From Nocardioidaceae bacterium (GTDB lineage: Bacteria > Actinomycetota > Actinomycetes > Propionibacteriales > Nocardioidaceae), in assembly GCA_029266455.1 (NCBI GenBank), contig JAQSWV010000012.1, positions 1 through 54,870 on the forward strand: DNA of 54,870 nucleotides, given 5' to 3'. The position numbers and the translations under genes were made by a program. The notes below the pieces were generated by a model, which was not told the origin of the DNA, made no database searches, and worked only from the letters and a program-made list of their open reading frames with translations. The stretch's first letter is position 1. The number at the start of each line of letters is the position of its first letter. Below, in pieces: positions 1 through 8,896 of this stretch.

Positions 1-36
1 CAAGGGCATCCCAGTGGCACGGTCGACGTCACTCAT
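1..36 (-). CDS. Possible 5' end of an unidentified gene running off the left edge
   Basis: On the minus strand an ATG at 36 is preceded by a purine-rich stretch (GGGCAGGGCGAGCG) and opens a frame reading MSDVDRATGMPL up to the window edge. Only 12 codons are visible, so no family can be assigned. The remaining bases up to 276 show no gene I can support: the other open frames there have no recognisable composition or motif. The call rests on start context alone and is weak. Confidence 0.3.
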   Translation of the reverse strand, partial: MSDVDRATGMPL

Positions 37-276
37 CGCTCGCCCTGCCCGTTCTCCGCGGCCGGGGACCGGACGGGTCCTGGCTCGGCGGGGATGCTGA
101 CGCAGACGACGGCGGGATCCGCGTCATGGAGGACAGTAACGCTGCACCGCCAAGAGGCCGACGTTGTCCGGTGGGCTGTCGCAGCATGTCGACGTGACGC
201 TCGTGAACCGGCTGGGCCACAGTGCTCGGGTGTGGCCGCCATTGCGGTCGCGGCCGGCCGTACCGAGCCATACCCG

Positions 277-1050
277 TCACCCGCCCCGTACGTGGGCCAC
301 GACCAGCTCCGGCACCAGGTGGGCGTCGTCGCCGGTGGACCAGGTCGGGAAGTCGAAGACGGCCAGCATCACCTGCATCGGGTACGTCGGCGGATGCGCG
401 CAGCGGCGCACGACATCGCCGTCGACGCTGAAGACGGCGTGGTCCGCGTCCCAGTCGACGGCGTAGGTGTGGAAGGCCGTCACGTCGACTGGGAGCCGCG
501 GAGCGGCGAAGTCTGGCCGCAGCGCCGGATCACGGAACGGCTTGATGCCGACACCCACCTCGGCCGACGGCTGCTCGGGGGGTCCCAGGGCGTTGCCGAA
601 GACCTCGAAGACACAGATCTCACCGGACCGCTGCTGGGCCGGGTCGTCCTCGAACCCGCTCAGCCACCCGGCGGCCATCGAGCGAGGCGAGAGCCGCATC
701 CGCGCCGAGATCTCGACGCGGCCCCCGGTGGGCAGCCAGCCCTCGAACCGCTCCTGCTCCTCCCGGACCAGCTGTCCCTCACGGAACCGCTGCTGGCCGT
801 ACGGCGTGCCGACCGGACCCGACCAGCTGCCGGACTGGATCCCCGAGACCCGCAGGGGCGGCTCGTGGTCGCCCGGACACCACAGCGGGTGCTGCACCGG
901 GATGTCCAGGGTGAGCCCGACGTCGTCGACCCGCAGACTGGCCCGGGTCGAGTCCCGGGATGACCAGGCGGGCAGGTAGTGCGGGAGCCACGTGCTCGCG
1001 TCGAGACCGGGCCCGGGAAACAGCTCCTCGAACGTGGTGCCGGACGGCAT
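277..1050 (-). CDS. Glycoside hydrolase family 16-like protein
   Basis: A 257-residue protein with the layout of a GH16/concanavalin-like beta-sandwich. Residues 112-132 (VEISARMRL...GWLSGF) match the strand before the active site. Residues 144-149 read EICVFE, at the place of the GH16 catalytic signature E-x-D-x-x-E. Further on, FHTYAVDWDADHAVFSVDGDVVRR is the typical closing strand. The usual Asp between the two glutamates is Cys here, so activity on beta-glucans is uncertain. No signal peptide is visible, so it may be cytoplasmic, unlike most GH16 enzymes. It lies 109 bases downstream of the S9 peptidase on the same strand and could be read through from that operon. Family assignment is fairly secure; substrate is unknown. 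Confidence 0.7.
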   Translation of the reverse strand: MPSGTTFEELFPGPGLDASTWLPHYLPAWSSRDSTRASLRVDDVGLTLDIPVQHPLWCPGDHEPPLRVSGIQSGSWSGPVGTPYGQQRFREGQLVREEQERFEGWLPTGGRVEISARMRLSPRSMAAGWLSGFEDDPAQQRSGEICVFEVFGNALGPPEQPSAEVGVGIKPFRDPALRPDFAAPRLPVDVTAFHTYAVDWDADHAVFSVDGDVVRRCAHPPTYPMQVMLAVFDFPTWSTGDDAHLVPELVVAHVRGG

Positions 1051-1159
1051 GGCAGAACGCTAGGGCGTCCGGTACGGCAAGTACTCACGGCACGCGCATC
1101 CTTCGTCATCGGCGGCGGCGCGACTGCCACAGACGGTTGCACCGATGTGCTCGGCGTTG

Positions 1160-3022
1160 TCAGCCTGATTCCCGGTCAAGGTGTCGGGTCACCCAGTCGA
1201 CGGTCGCCTCGACGAAGGTGACTCGGTTATGGGTGGCAAGAAGCTCGTGCCCCTCGCCCTCAAACAGCAGGTAGCGGTGCTCCACTCCGGCCGCGGCCAG
1301 CGCCTCGACGACCTGCTCGGCCTCCTCGACGGGGACGTTGGTGTCGTCGGCCCCGTGCACGACGAGCAACGGTGCACGGAGGCGGTCGATCCGGTGGATC
1401 GGCGACAGGTCGTGCAGCAGCTCGGCGTCGCGCACCGGATCCCCGTACTTGCTTGCGGCTGCCGCGGCGATCCAGGGCTCCGTGTGGGTGTAGAAGGTCT
1501 GCAGGTCGACCATCCCGCACACGTCCACGCCGACTGCGAACAGCTCCGGGTGCCACACCAGCGCCGCCAGGGTGAGGTAGCCGCCATACGAACGGCCCAT
1601 GCAGCCAATGCGCGCGGGTTCCGCCATTCCGCTGTCCACCAGATGATCGACGCACGCCGCGACGTCGGCGATGGCGCCGTACCGGCCGTCGAGGTCGTCG
1701 GCGCCACGGAAGGCGCGACCAAAGCCGGACGAGCCGCGGACGTTGGGAGCGAAGACCGCGACGCCCGCGCCCACCAGGGACTGGAATAGGGAGTTGTAGA
1801 CCGGTCGCTCCTGAGCCTCCGGTCCACCGTGCAGATGCAGCACGGTGGGCCAGGGCGCAGGCACGTCCGGACGGTAGAGCCAGCCGCTCAGCATCGTGCC
1901 GTCGACCGAGCGGACGTAGCGCAGTTCAGGTCCCGTCAGCTCGTCGCGCGTGACGGTCGCGGGGGTGGCGCCTCGAGAGCTCCGCAGGGTCGCGCCGCCG
2001 GGGCTGCTCACCGGTGTAGCTGCACCGGCGAGCTCGAGCCGCCACACCCCGCGGGGGTCCGCCCAGCTCTCGGCTGTGAGGAGGAGGCCGGACCCGTCGG
2101 GAAGGAAGCAGCCCTCGTCGACAACATCGCGCGGAAGCCCCATCAGACGTCGCCGCTGCTGGTCGCGCAGGTCGAGCACGTCGAGCGCGCTGCGTCCACC
2201 CCAGACATTCCAGGTCAGGGCTAGCACGTGCCGGTCCGCGGAGAGAGCGAAGGCATCGAGCTCGGCGTCGGGGCGTTCGGCGAGGACCTCAGGACCGAGG
2301 GCTGTCTTCATGTCCACGCGGACGAGGGCGGCAAGGTCGCGGCCGACATCTGTGCAGGCGTACACGACCAAGCCGTCCGACGACAGGCTGCCCGAGTGAG
2401 AGCAACCGGGTCCGCTGCCTGAATCGACGCGCGTCTCGGTCCCATCGTCGAGGTCCGCGACGGACAGCCGATAGGCGTCGCGCGGACCCCTGCGCAGGAG
2501 CGCCCGCCGCCCGTCGGTGCTGACGTCCAACAGAGCCAGTAGTGGGCCGCCCGCGACCCGGGTGCGCCTGCCGCGGTCAGGCTCCACCAGCTCGGCGGTG
2601 GCTTCTCCGGTAGCAGCGGTCTCGGTGATGAGCAGCAACCCGCCGGCGGACCAGCCACGCCAAGGCCCGGCGCCGACCCCGGCAGTCGCCCCGTTGGCTC
2701 CGCCGACCTGGTGCAGACCGGAGCCGTCGGGACGCAGCAGCCACACCTCGGTGCGGGAGGCACCGACCGCAGCGGTGACCGCGGCCAGCCACCTCCCGTC
2801 CGGGGACCAGCTCACCGTGCGCACCCGGCGCAGAGGAGTGTTCACCGGCGTCCACTGCACGGGGTCGGGTTCGGCGATCCACACCCGCGGCTCGCCGCTG
2901 CGGTCCGACACGAACGCGACCCGCCGCCCGCCGGGGCACGGTGACGGCGACCAGCTGCCGTAGACGTCCTCCGGGATCGGGTCGTGCTCCTGCCTGATGC
3001 CGGGGGCGATATCGCCGGACAT
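1160..3022 (-). CDS. S9 family (prolyl oligopeptidase-like) serine peptidase
   Basis: A 620-residue serine peptidase with an N-terminal WD/beta-propeller region (repeats such as SWSPDGRWLAAV) and a C-terminal alpha/beta-hydrolase domain. The nucleophile is Ser478 in GRSYGG. The acid is probably Asp560 in GADDTNVP and the base His592 in GEGHEL. Such enzymes cut short peptides or release N-terminal acyl amino acids in the cytoplasm. The ATG at 3022 is chosen because its A is also the last base of the amidotransferase stop codon (TGATG), a classic coupled start; the open frame extends upstream only inside the amidotransferase gene. The context suggests it degrades or trims the peptide made by the two upstream enzymes, matching the peptidase in N-acetylglutaminylglutamine-amide gene sets, where an M42 enzyme is more usual. 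Confidence 0.9.
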   Translation of the reverse strand: MSGDIAPGIRQEHDPIPEDVYGSWSPSPCPGGRRVAFVSDRSGEPRVWIAEPDPVQWTPVNTPLRRVRTVSWSPDGRWLAAVTAAVGASRTEVWLLRPDGSGLHQVGGANGATAGVGAGPWRGWSAGGLLLITETAATGEATAELVEPDRGRRTRVAGGPLLALLDVSTDGRRALLRRGPRDAYRLSVADLDDGTETRVDSGSGPGCSHSGSLSSDGLVVYACTDVGRDLAALVRVDMKTALGPEVLAERPDAELDAFALSADRHVLALTWNVWGGRSALDVLDLRDQQRRRLMGLPRDVVDEGCFLPDGSGLLLTAESWADPRGVWRLELAGAATPVSSPGGATLRSSRGATPATVTRDELTGPELRYVRSVDGTMLSGWLYRPDVPAPWPTVLHLHGGPEAQERPVYNSLFQSLVGAGVAVFAPNVRGSSGFGRAFRGADDLDGRYGAIADVAACVDHLVDSGMAEPARIGCMGRSYGGYLTLAALVWHPELFAVGVDVCGMVDLQTFYTHTEPWIAAAAASKYGDPVRDAELLHDLSPIHRIDRLRAPLLVVHGADDTNVPVEEAEQVVEALAAAGVEHRYLLFEGEGHELLATHNRVTFVEATVDWVTRHLDRESG

Positions 3023-4800
3023 CAGACCCCCTTCTGTTGCAGCCACATCTCGAGCAGGCCGAGCTGCCACAACGCGTTCGAGCCGAGGGTGGTCCGGGTG
3101 CTGTTCGGGTAGGAGAGCATCTGGTTCACTGCTTCGGGCCGGAACAGCTGCCGGTCCCGGGCTGACGCCGAGGTCAGGGCGTCTCGCACCCGGGTCAGCA
3201 TCCCACCGCCGAGGTGTCTGACGCCTGGTACGGGGAAGTAGCCCTTCGGCCGGTCGATCACCTCGTCGGGGACCACTCCCCGGCTGGCCTGCTTGAGCAC
3301 GCCCTTGCCCCCGCATGCGAGTTTTAGCTCGGGTGGACAACGGGCGGCCACCTCGACCAGCTCGTGGTCGAGGAAGGGCACGCGTGCCTCGAGTCCCCAC
3401 GCCATGGTCATGTTGTCCACCCGCTTCACGGGGTCGTCAACGAGCATGACCCGGGAGTCGAGCCGCAGCGCCGCATCCAGGGTGCTGTCTGCGCCGGGGG
3501 CACCGAAGTGTTCACGGAGGAACCGGCCGCTCGGATCGGTGTCGTCGAACCACTCGGGGGCGACAAGTTCCGACATCGCCTGGTGCGAGCGGTCGACGAA
3601 TGCTCGTGCGTACGCGTCCGCTGCCCGGGCGCGCGGCACGTCGCGCAAAGGCGGGTACCAGTCGTAGCCGGCGAAGACCTCGTCGGCGCCTTGGCCGGAC
3701 TGGACGACCGTGACCTCCTGCGAGACCTGCTCGGACAGTAGGTAGAAGGCGACACAGTCGTGGCTGACCATCGGCTCGCTCATTGCGGCTACGGCGGCGT
3801 CCACCCCGGGCAGCAGCCGGCGCTCGTCGATGCGGATCTGATGATGGTCGGTGTCGAAACACTTCGCGACCAGATCGGAGTACTCGAACTCGTCTCCGGC
3901 CTCACCTCCCGCTTCCTCGAAGCCGATGCTGAACGTCGACAGCGCCTTCTGTCCCGACTCCGCCAACACCGCCACGATCAGGCTGGAGTCCAAGCCGCCG
4001 GACAGCAGCACCCCGACCGGGACGTCGGCGACCATGCGCCGCTCCACCGCCGTCCGCAACGAGCCGAGGACCTCCTCCTGCCACTCTTCCGGCGTCCGGG
4101 TGGCGTCGGCGCCTCTGGTGAAGACCGGGTTCCAGTACGTGAGATCGCGGGCGGTACCGTCCAGCTCGACCGTGCGCACGGTCGCGGGCGGCAGCTTGCC
4201 TACGCCTCTCAGGATGGTGCGCGGCGGCGGGACCACTGAGTGCCAGGACATGTAGTGGTGCAGCGCGACAGGGTCGACTCCGGTGTCCAGGTCACCGGCC
4301 GCCAGAAGCGCTGGGAGGGTGGAGGCGAACCGCAGCCGGCCCGGTGTCACCGCCAGGTACAGCGGCTTGATGCCGAGCCGGTCCCGGGCGAGCACCAGCC
4401 GGCGGCTATCGCGCTCGTACACGGCGAACGCAAACATGCCGTGAAAGTGCTCCACGCATCGGGCCCCCCAACGGTGGTAGGCCTTGAGGACGACCTCCGT
4501 GTCGGACCGGGAGAAGAACCGGTAGCCCATGCTCTCCAGCTCTGAGCGCAGCACGCCATGGTTGTAGATGCAGCCGTTGAAGACGATGACCAGCCCCAGC
4601 TCGTCGTCGGTCATCGGCTGGCTGCCGGCATCGGACAGGTCGATCACTTTGAGGCGGTGATGGACGAGTGCGAGGGGGCCATGGCACCAGGTGCCGGAAC
4701 CGTCCGGTCCACGCGCGGTCAGAGCCGGCGACATCCGCGCGACCGCATCCACGTCCGGTGCTCCACCGTCGAGGCGCAGCTCACCACCCAAGCCGCACAT
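3022..4800 (-). CDS. Asparagine-synthase-like amidotransferase (N-acetylglutaminylglutamine amidotransferase type)
   Basis: A 592-residue class II glutamine amidotransferase. Cys2 after the initiator Met is the glutaminase nucleophile, Arg30-Gly-Pro-Asp is the glutamine-site motif, and FNGCIYN (74-80) stands for the usual FNGEIYN. The synthetase half carries the ATP-pyrophosphatase loop SGGLDSS at 267-273. Family members move ammonia from glutamine to an ATP-activated carboxylate; the closest remembered relatives amidate N-acetylglutaminylglutamine. An AAGGAGGT ribosome site lies 3 bases before the ATG, in the 21-base gap after the ligase. The downstream peptidase start overlaps its stop by one base. 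It is inferred to amidate the product of the upstream ligase. Ordinary AsnB is the alternative, but the neighbours argue against it. Confidence 0.9.
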   Translation of the reverse strand: MCGLGGELRLDGGAPDVDAVARMSPALTARGPDGSGTWCHGPLALVHHRLKVIDLSDAGSQPMTDDELGLVIVFNGCIYNHGVLRSELESMGYRFFSRSDTEVVLKAYHRWGARCVEHFHGMFAFAVYERDSRRLVLARDRLGIKPLYLAVTPGRLRFASTLPALLAAGDLDTGVDPVALHHYMSWHSVVPPPRTILRGVGKLPPATVRTVELDGTARDLTYWNPVFTRGADATRTPEEWQEEVLGSLRTAVERRMVADVPVGVLLSGGLDSSLIVAVLAESGQKALSTFSIGFEEAGGEAGDEFEYSDLVAKCFDTDHHQIRIDERRLLPGVDAAVAAMSEPMVSHDCVAFYLLSEQVSQEVTVVQSGQGADEVFAGYDWYPPLRDVPRARAADAYARAFVDRSHQAMSELVAPEWFDDTDPSGRFLREHFGAPGADSTLDAALRLDSRVMLVDDPVKRVDNMTMAWGLEARVPFLDHELVEVAARCPPELKLACGGKGVLKQASRGVVPDEVIDRPKGYFPVPGVRHLGGGMLTRVRDALTSASARDRQLFRPEAVNQMLSYPNSTRTTLGSNALWQLGLLEMWLQQKGV

Positions 4801-4821
4801 GCGACCTCCTTCCAGTCGTGA

Positions 4822-7422
4822 TCAACGGAGCAGCCAGGTGTCCTTGGCGCCACCGCCGCGCGAGGAGTTGACGACCATGCTGCCCGACGGGGCCACCCGG
4901 GTGAGCGCCGCCGGGGCGACCCTCGCGTCGGCCGCGACGAAGACGAACGCGCGCAGGTCGGCGTAGCGAGGCACGAGGCGCTCGCCGTCGAAGCAGGGCA
5001 CCGTTGACAGCGACACCATTTCCTGCGCGATCCATCGGTGGGGCGCTGCCACGATCTGGCGCCGGGTTGCCTCAAGCTCCTCGGGGGGGGCCTGCGGGCC
5101 GATGAGGATCCCTTCGCCCCCGTAGCCGTCGACCGGCTTGACCACGAGAGTTTCAAGGCGGTCGAGCACGTGCTCGCGCTGCTCGGGCACACCGCACAGG
5201 AAGGTGGGAACGCTGTTGAGTAGCGGCTGCTCACCGAGGTAGTAACGCACCATGTCGGGAACGAAGGAGTAGACGGTCTTGTCGTCACCGACGCCGTTGC
5301 CTAGGGCGTTGGCGCACGCCAACCGGCCTGCGTGCAGCGCGGAGACCAGCGGAGGCCCGAGAGGACGGCCGTCGGCCCCGGAGGCGTGCATGAGCTCGTC
5401 CTCGGCGATGCGGAGGTACAGCACGTCGACCTGGCGACGGCCGCCGGGCCCGACCTGAAACAGCCGGTCGTCCTGCACGACTAGGTCGGTGGTGGTGGCG
5501 ACGGGGAGGCCCATGGCCGCCCCCAGCATGCGGTGCTCGAACCACGCCGGGCCCTCTGGACCCTCACTGAGCAAGGTCGCCGCCGGGTTGTCGCCCGCGG
5601 CCGGCAGTGCAGCCGACGTCAGCGTCTCGCGCAGCATCGGTAGAGCCGCCTCGACATCGATCACGCCGGAAGGGTGCGGCACATCGGCCATCACCGCAGC
5701 GGTGAGGCGCCTGCTCTGCACGGCGTAACCCAGCCCCGACGGGACGCGCAGATTGTCCTCGAGGACGGACCACCCCCCATCCGCGTTGCAGACAACGTCC
5801 ATGCCACACACATGGGCGCGGACCTGCTGGCGACGCATCAAAGCACCGACCGGCCGCAGTCCGGGCGAGCCGTCGATCACCCACTGCGGAACGATCCCGT
5901 CAGCCACGATGGCGCGCTCGTCGTACACGTCGTGCAGAAAGGCGTCCAGTGCACGCGCTCGCTGTGACAGACCGCGCTCGAGCTCTGACCAGTCGGCGGC
6001 GGGCACGACGCGGGGGATGAGGTCGACGTCCATGAGCCGTGTGCTGGCTTGTCCTGCGACGCCGAAGGTGACGCCGTGCGAGCGCAGCTCCTCGTCGCGA
6101 AGCAGCTCCCGCTGACGCAGTGCTGCAGTCCCCTCGCGTTCGAGCACGTCCAGGATGTCGCGGTACTCGGTTCTCATCTCGACGGCGCCGAACACCTCGT
6201 CGCCTGCGGCGACGTATGACTCGGACAAGGAGGGTGCCGAGACGCCGGACGCGCCCGCCGACGTAGCGCTCCCTCCCGGAGTCCGCTCCAGCAGCATGTC
6301 GACAACGTCGGACAAGCGGCCGCGCTGTTTGTAAGCGCGCCGTTGCTGATCGGCCGAGCTCCCACGGGCGAGCGACCGCTCCACGAGCTCGGACACCTGC
6401 TCCCAGTCGCCCTGCGCCTCCAGGTGAGCCCGCAGCCCGCGTGCCAGCTCGCGTACAGCCGCCGCCGCGGGGAAAGGGCGCGGTGAGGTGGGGAGGTCGA
6501 GCAGATCGCCTTCGAGACCGGAGCGGGCAGCTCGCCACATGGCGGCGCGCAGCAGCGGTGCCGGCCGCGTGCTCGCCGGGCGGCCGGCCACGGCTGCCTC
6601 GCGCTCCCGATGCACTAGAGCACGGAACAGTGCGGTGATGAGGATGACGGTGTCGACGTCCGGACACGCGTCGGGAACCCGCAGCTCGACCGTCGGGAGG
6701 TGGGACGACGGGCGGACGTCGAAGTAGACCATGCGCTCGTCGCTGATGGTCCCGGACGTGACCAGGTCGGCGACCAGCGCGTCGTGTTCGGCCGCCGAGC
6801 CGATCTCACCGGCATGGCCCGACGTCGGCCAACGCTGCCAAATCAGCGACCGGGCACTGGCGTAGCCGCTGTCCTCGCCCATCCAGAACGGCGAGCTGGC
6901 TGAAAGCGCCAGCAGGATCGGCAGGTACGGGGCCAGACGCTGGCCCACCGCGACGGCGACGTCGCGGTCAGAAAGCTGCACGTGCACCTGTGCCCCGCAG
7001 ATGAGCTGCTCGCGGACGAGCAGCTGGTACTCCTCGAGCATGCGCTCGAAGCGGCTGGACGGCGTCACTGCCATGCGGAGGGGGTCCACGAGGGGCACCG
7101 TCCCCGCTGCGACGACACCGAGTCCACGTTCGCCAGCCACCGATGCCAGGCGACTACGCGAGCTCAGCAGATCGGCGCGGAGGTCGTCGAGCTGGGTGTG
7201 AACGGCTGAATTGCCTTCGACCACGCTGCCATGCAGCTCTGCTCCGAACGACTCGTCAGGGAGCCGCTCCAGCAGGCCCGGCCCCCCCGCGACCAGCTCG
7301 CGCGTCTTCAGATCGACGACATGAAACTCCTCCTCGACGCCGATGCTGACAGCATCGTCCCCACCGCTGGAGTCGCTTCGTGCCTTTGCGCCGGAAGTCA
7401 TCCCCACCACGTCGCCGGTCAC
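4822..7422 (-). CDS. Carboxylate-amine ligase fused to circularly permuted type 2 ATP-grasp protein
   Basis: An 866-residue two-domain protein. Residues about 25-375 form a GCS2/YbdK-type glutamate-cysteine-ligase-like domain (GVEEEF at 28-33, then an ELHGSVVEGNS stretch). A short low-complexity linker rich in Ser/Gly/Ala follows. From about residue 400 to the end is a circularly permuted ATP-grasp domain (LEDNLRVPSGLGYAVQSR; KPVDGYGGEGI from 762; SRGGGAKDTW at the C-terminus). Both domain families join a carboxylate to an amine at the cost of ATP. The GTG at 7422 is preferred because GGGAGG lies 7 bases upstream; an ATG at 7401 has a weaker site. It leads a minus-strand operon with the amidotransferase and S9 peptidase, so it probably makes the peptide that they modify and degrade. 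Confidence 0.9.
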   Translation of the reverse strand: MTGDVVGMTSGAKARSDSSGGDDAVSIGVEEEFHVVDLKTRELVAGGPGLLERLPDESFGAELHGSVVEGNSAVHTQLDDLRADLLSSRSRLASVAGERGLGVVAAGTVPLVDPLRMAVTPSSRFERMLEEYQLLVREQLICGAQVHVQLSDRDVAVAVGQRLAPYLPILLALSASSPFWMGEDSGYASARSLIWQRWPTSGHAGEIGSAAEHDALVADLVTSGTISDERMVYFDVRPSSHLPTVELRVPDACPDVDTVILITALFRALVHREREAAVAGRPASTRPAPLLRAAMWRAARSGLEGDLLDLPTSPRPFPAAAAVRELARGLRAHLEAQGDWEQVSELVERSLARGSSADQQRRAYKQRGRLSDVVDMLLERTPGGSATSAGASGVSAPSLSESYVAAGDEVFGAVEMRTEYRDILDVLEREGTAALRQRELLRDEELRSHGVTFGVAGQASTRLMDVDLIPRVVPAADWSELERGLSQRARALDAFLHDVYDERAIVADGIVPQWVIDGSPGLRPVGALMRRQQVRAHVCGMDVVCNADGGWSVLEDNLRVPSGLGYAVQSRRLTAAVMADVPHPSGVIDVEAALPMLRETLTSAALPAAGDNPAATLLSEGPEGPAWFEHRMLGAAMGLPVATTTDLVVQDDRLFQVGPGGRRQVDVLYLRIAEDELMHASGADGRPLGPPLVSALHAGRLACANALGNGVGDDKTVYSFVPDMVRYYLGEQPLLNSVPTFLCGVPEQREHVLDRLETLVVKPVDGYGGEGILIGPQAPPEELEATRRQIVAAPHRWIAQEMVSLSTVPCFDGERLVPRYADLRAFVFVAADARVAPAALTRVAPSGSMVVNSSRGGGAKDTWLLR

Positions 7423-7527
7423 GTCACCGCCTCCCTTCGCGACCGCGCCGTCGACATGACACCTCGAATTCAGCTGGCCACACCATCGCCCGCCCGGATT
7501 CCCGACTCGTTACGACGACGTTTCATT

Positions 7528-7543
7528 GTGCGGCATTCCGCAC
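7528..7543. promoter_or_regulatory. Palindrome upstream of the ligase operon (operator candidate)
   Basis: The inverted repeat GTGCGG-CATT-CCGCAC has perfect 6-bp arms and lies 105 bases upstream of the ligase GTG. Its size and symmetry suit a dimeric repressor site, but no regulator is adjacent. It abuts the IS3 remnant, so it may instead belong to that element. Confidence 0.25.
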
Positions 7544-7833
7544 GGAGCACTGGACCCGTGAAGGCAAGCTGCATCTCTGCGCGATCAAGGACGTCTGCTC
7601 CAAGCGGATCGTCTCCTACTCCATCGACTCACGCATGAAGTCGCAGATCGCGGTTGCCGCGATCGGCAATGCCGTCGCGCTTCGCCGTGCCGATGGTGCA
7701 GACGTGGCCGGCTGCGTGCTGCACACCGACCGCGGGTCGCAATGTCGGCCAGGAAGGTGGTCCACCAGCTCAACCGGCACCAGCTGGTCGGCTCGATGGG
7801 CCGGGTCGGCGCGGCCGGCGACAACGCTGCCAA
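7540..7833 (+). pseudogene. IS3-family transposase OrfB fragment (DDE catalytic part), frameshifted
   Basis: The plus strand encodes TEHWTREGKLHLCAIKDV...IVSYSIDSRMKSQIAV...CVLHTDRGSQ, the retroviral-integrase-like core of IS3-family OrfB. The reading frame then shifts near 7742 and continues as VHQLNRHQLVGSMGRVGAAGDNAAN. The N-terminal half of OrfB and the C-terminal ERTYH region are missing. Homology stops at about 7833, exactly where the opposite strand starts to encode the N-terminal part of the same protein family. It is a dead fragment. Confidence 0.8.
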
Positions 7834-8196
7834 TCTTCAGGACGCAGCACGTCACCGCGACGGGCCCACCGTCGACGGCCAGCTCGCGGACGAGCGGGTA
7901 CACATCATTTTCCCGGCAGATGAGCCCGCGACAGGTACGCCGCTGCGCGACGGAGAACCGCGTTCTCCTGCTCCAGTGGCTCGATCCGCCTGTTCGCCTC
8001 GCGCAGGGCATCCGGCTCGTTGCCTGCGCGCGGAGCCCGAGGACCGCGCCGAACTCCGCTCGTCGATCACCAGCCACCGCTTCAGGCACGACGGCGAGAT
8101 GCCGAAGTCCCCGGCGACCTGCGCAACGGAGGAGTCAGAGCCCCGATAATGCCGGATCACATCCTCGCGGAACTCATGGGCGAACGCCTTCGGCAT
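7834..8196 (-). pseudogene. IS3-family OrfA and OrfB N-terminal fragment, frameshifted
   Basis: From the ATG at 8196 the minus strand encodes MPKAFAHEFREDVIRHYRG...VAGDFGISPSCLKRWL, the helix-turn-helix of IS3 OrfA. A frameshift near 8070 leads into REANRRIEPLEQENAVLRRAAAYLS and a stop at the A-rich spot where IS3 elements normally shift frame into OrfB. A third frame continues as YPLVRELAVDGGPVAVTCCVLKI and ends at the junction near 7834. The two IS pieces point at each other, so at least one inversion or a recombination between oppositely oriented copies is needed to explain the arrangement. Confidence 0.8.
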
Positions 8197-8437
8197 GGTC
8201 CCTGGCGACGGGTCTTGAGTCCACATCCTTCCAGCGGCCGCACACACACCGACGCAGAGCAGACGTCATCTATCCGTGCAGCGGTAGTCCTCAAGCGTGG
8301 CGGGAGCTCGGGTGAGCCACTGGCTGACCTCGGGAAGCCGGCGGAACGACCAGGTCGCTTCGAGGTCGTGTCGTGCGGCGGGACGCAGGGACAGGCGGGC
8401 GGTGTGGATGGGCAGGTCAGCGCTTCGTGCAGGACGC

Positions 8438-8896
8438 TCATGACCGCCACCGGTCCCCGTTGCTGCGGACGTACTGGGTCCACACGTACTTCCAGGGGAT
8501 GGAGGCGATGATGAACACCACCAGCGAGCAGTTGACTGCCACTTCGGACGCGCGGTCGCTGAGACCGCCGCTCGACGCTTGAGGCAGTGCGACCGCCCCG
8601 AGCCACAGCAGCTTCCAGATGGTTTCGAACAGCAGCAGGGGCAAGAGCTTCACCGGGTGTCGAAGGCCGAGCAATGCCAGGAACGACATCGCGGTCAGGA
8701 GCATCAGGGAGACGCCGTCGTACAGCGGCATCGTGTGCGCGTCAGGCACGAGGGGCCACTTCACGAGCGCGAGACCCACAGCCATCAGGGCGTAGCCGGC
8801 ACGCATGGCGTACAGCCTGGATAGTGACAACTCACGGCCGGCCGGGTTCGTTGGGCCGTCGGCGGTCGCGGTGCGGGTGGGCGTGGTGGCGGTCAT
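8438..8896 (-). CDS. Small four-helix membrane protein of unknown function
   Basis: A 152-residue protein starting MTATTPTRTATADGP and containing about four hydrophobic segments (YALMAVGLALVKWPLV; LMLLTAMSFLALLGL; LLPLLLFETIWKLLWLGAVAL; CSLVVFIIASIPW). It ends with KYVWTQYVRSNGDRWRS. I recognise no functional motif. The ATG at 8896 is preceded by AAGGAGAA with 5-base spacing. Its first bases overlap the stop of the small upstream frame (ATGA), which suggests co-expression. It is one of two unrelated small membrane proteins on either side of the large LuxR regulator; that regulator may control both. Confidence 0.75.
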   Translation of the reverse strand: MTATTPTRTATADGPTNPAGRELSLSRLYAMRAGYALMAVGLALVKWPLVPDAHTMPLYDGVSLMLLTAMSFLALLGLRHPVKLLPLLLFETIWKLLWLGAVALPQASSGGLSDRASEVAVNCSLVVFIIASIPWKYVWTQYVRSNGDRWRS

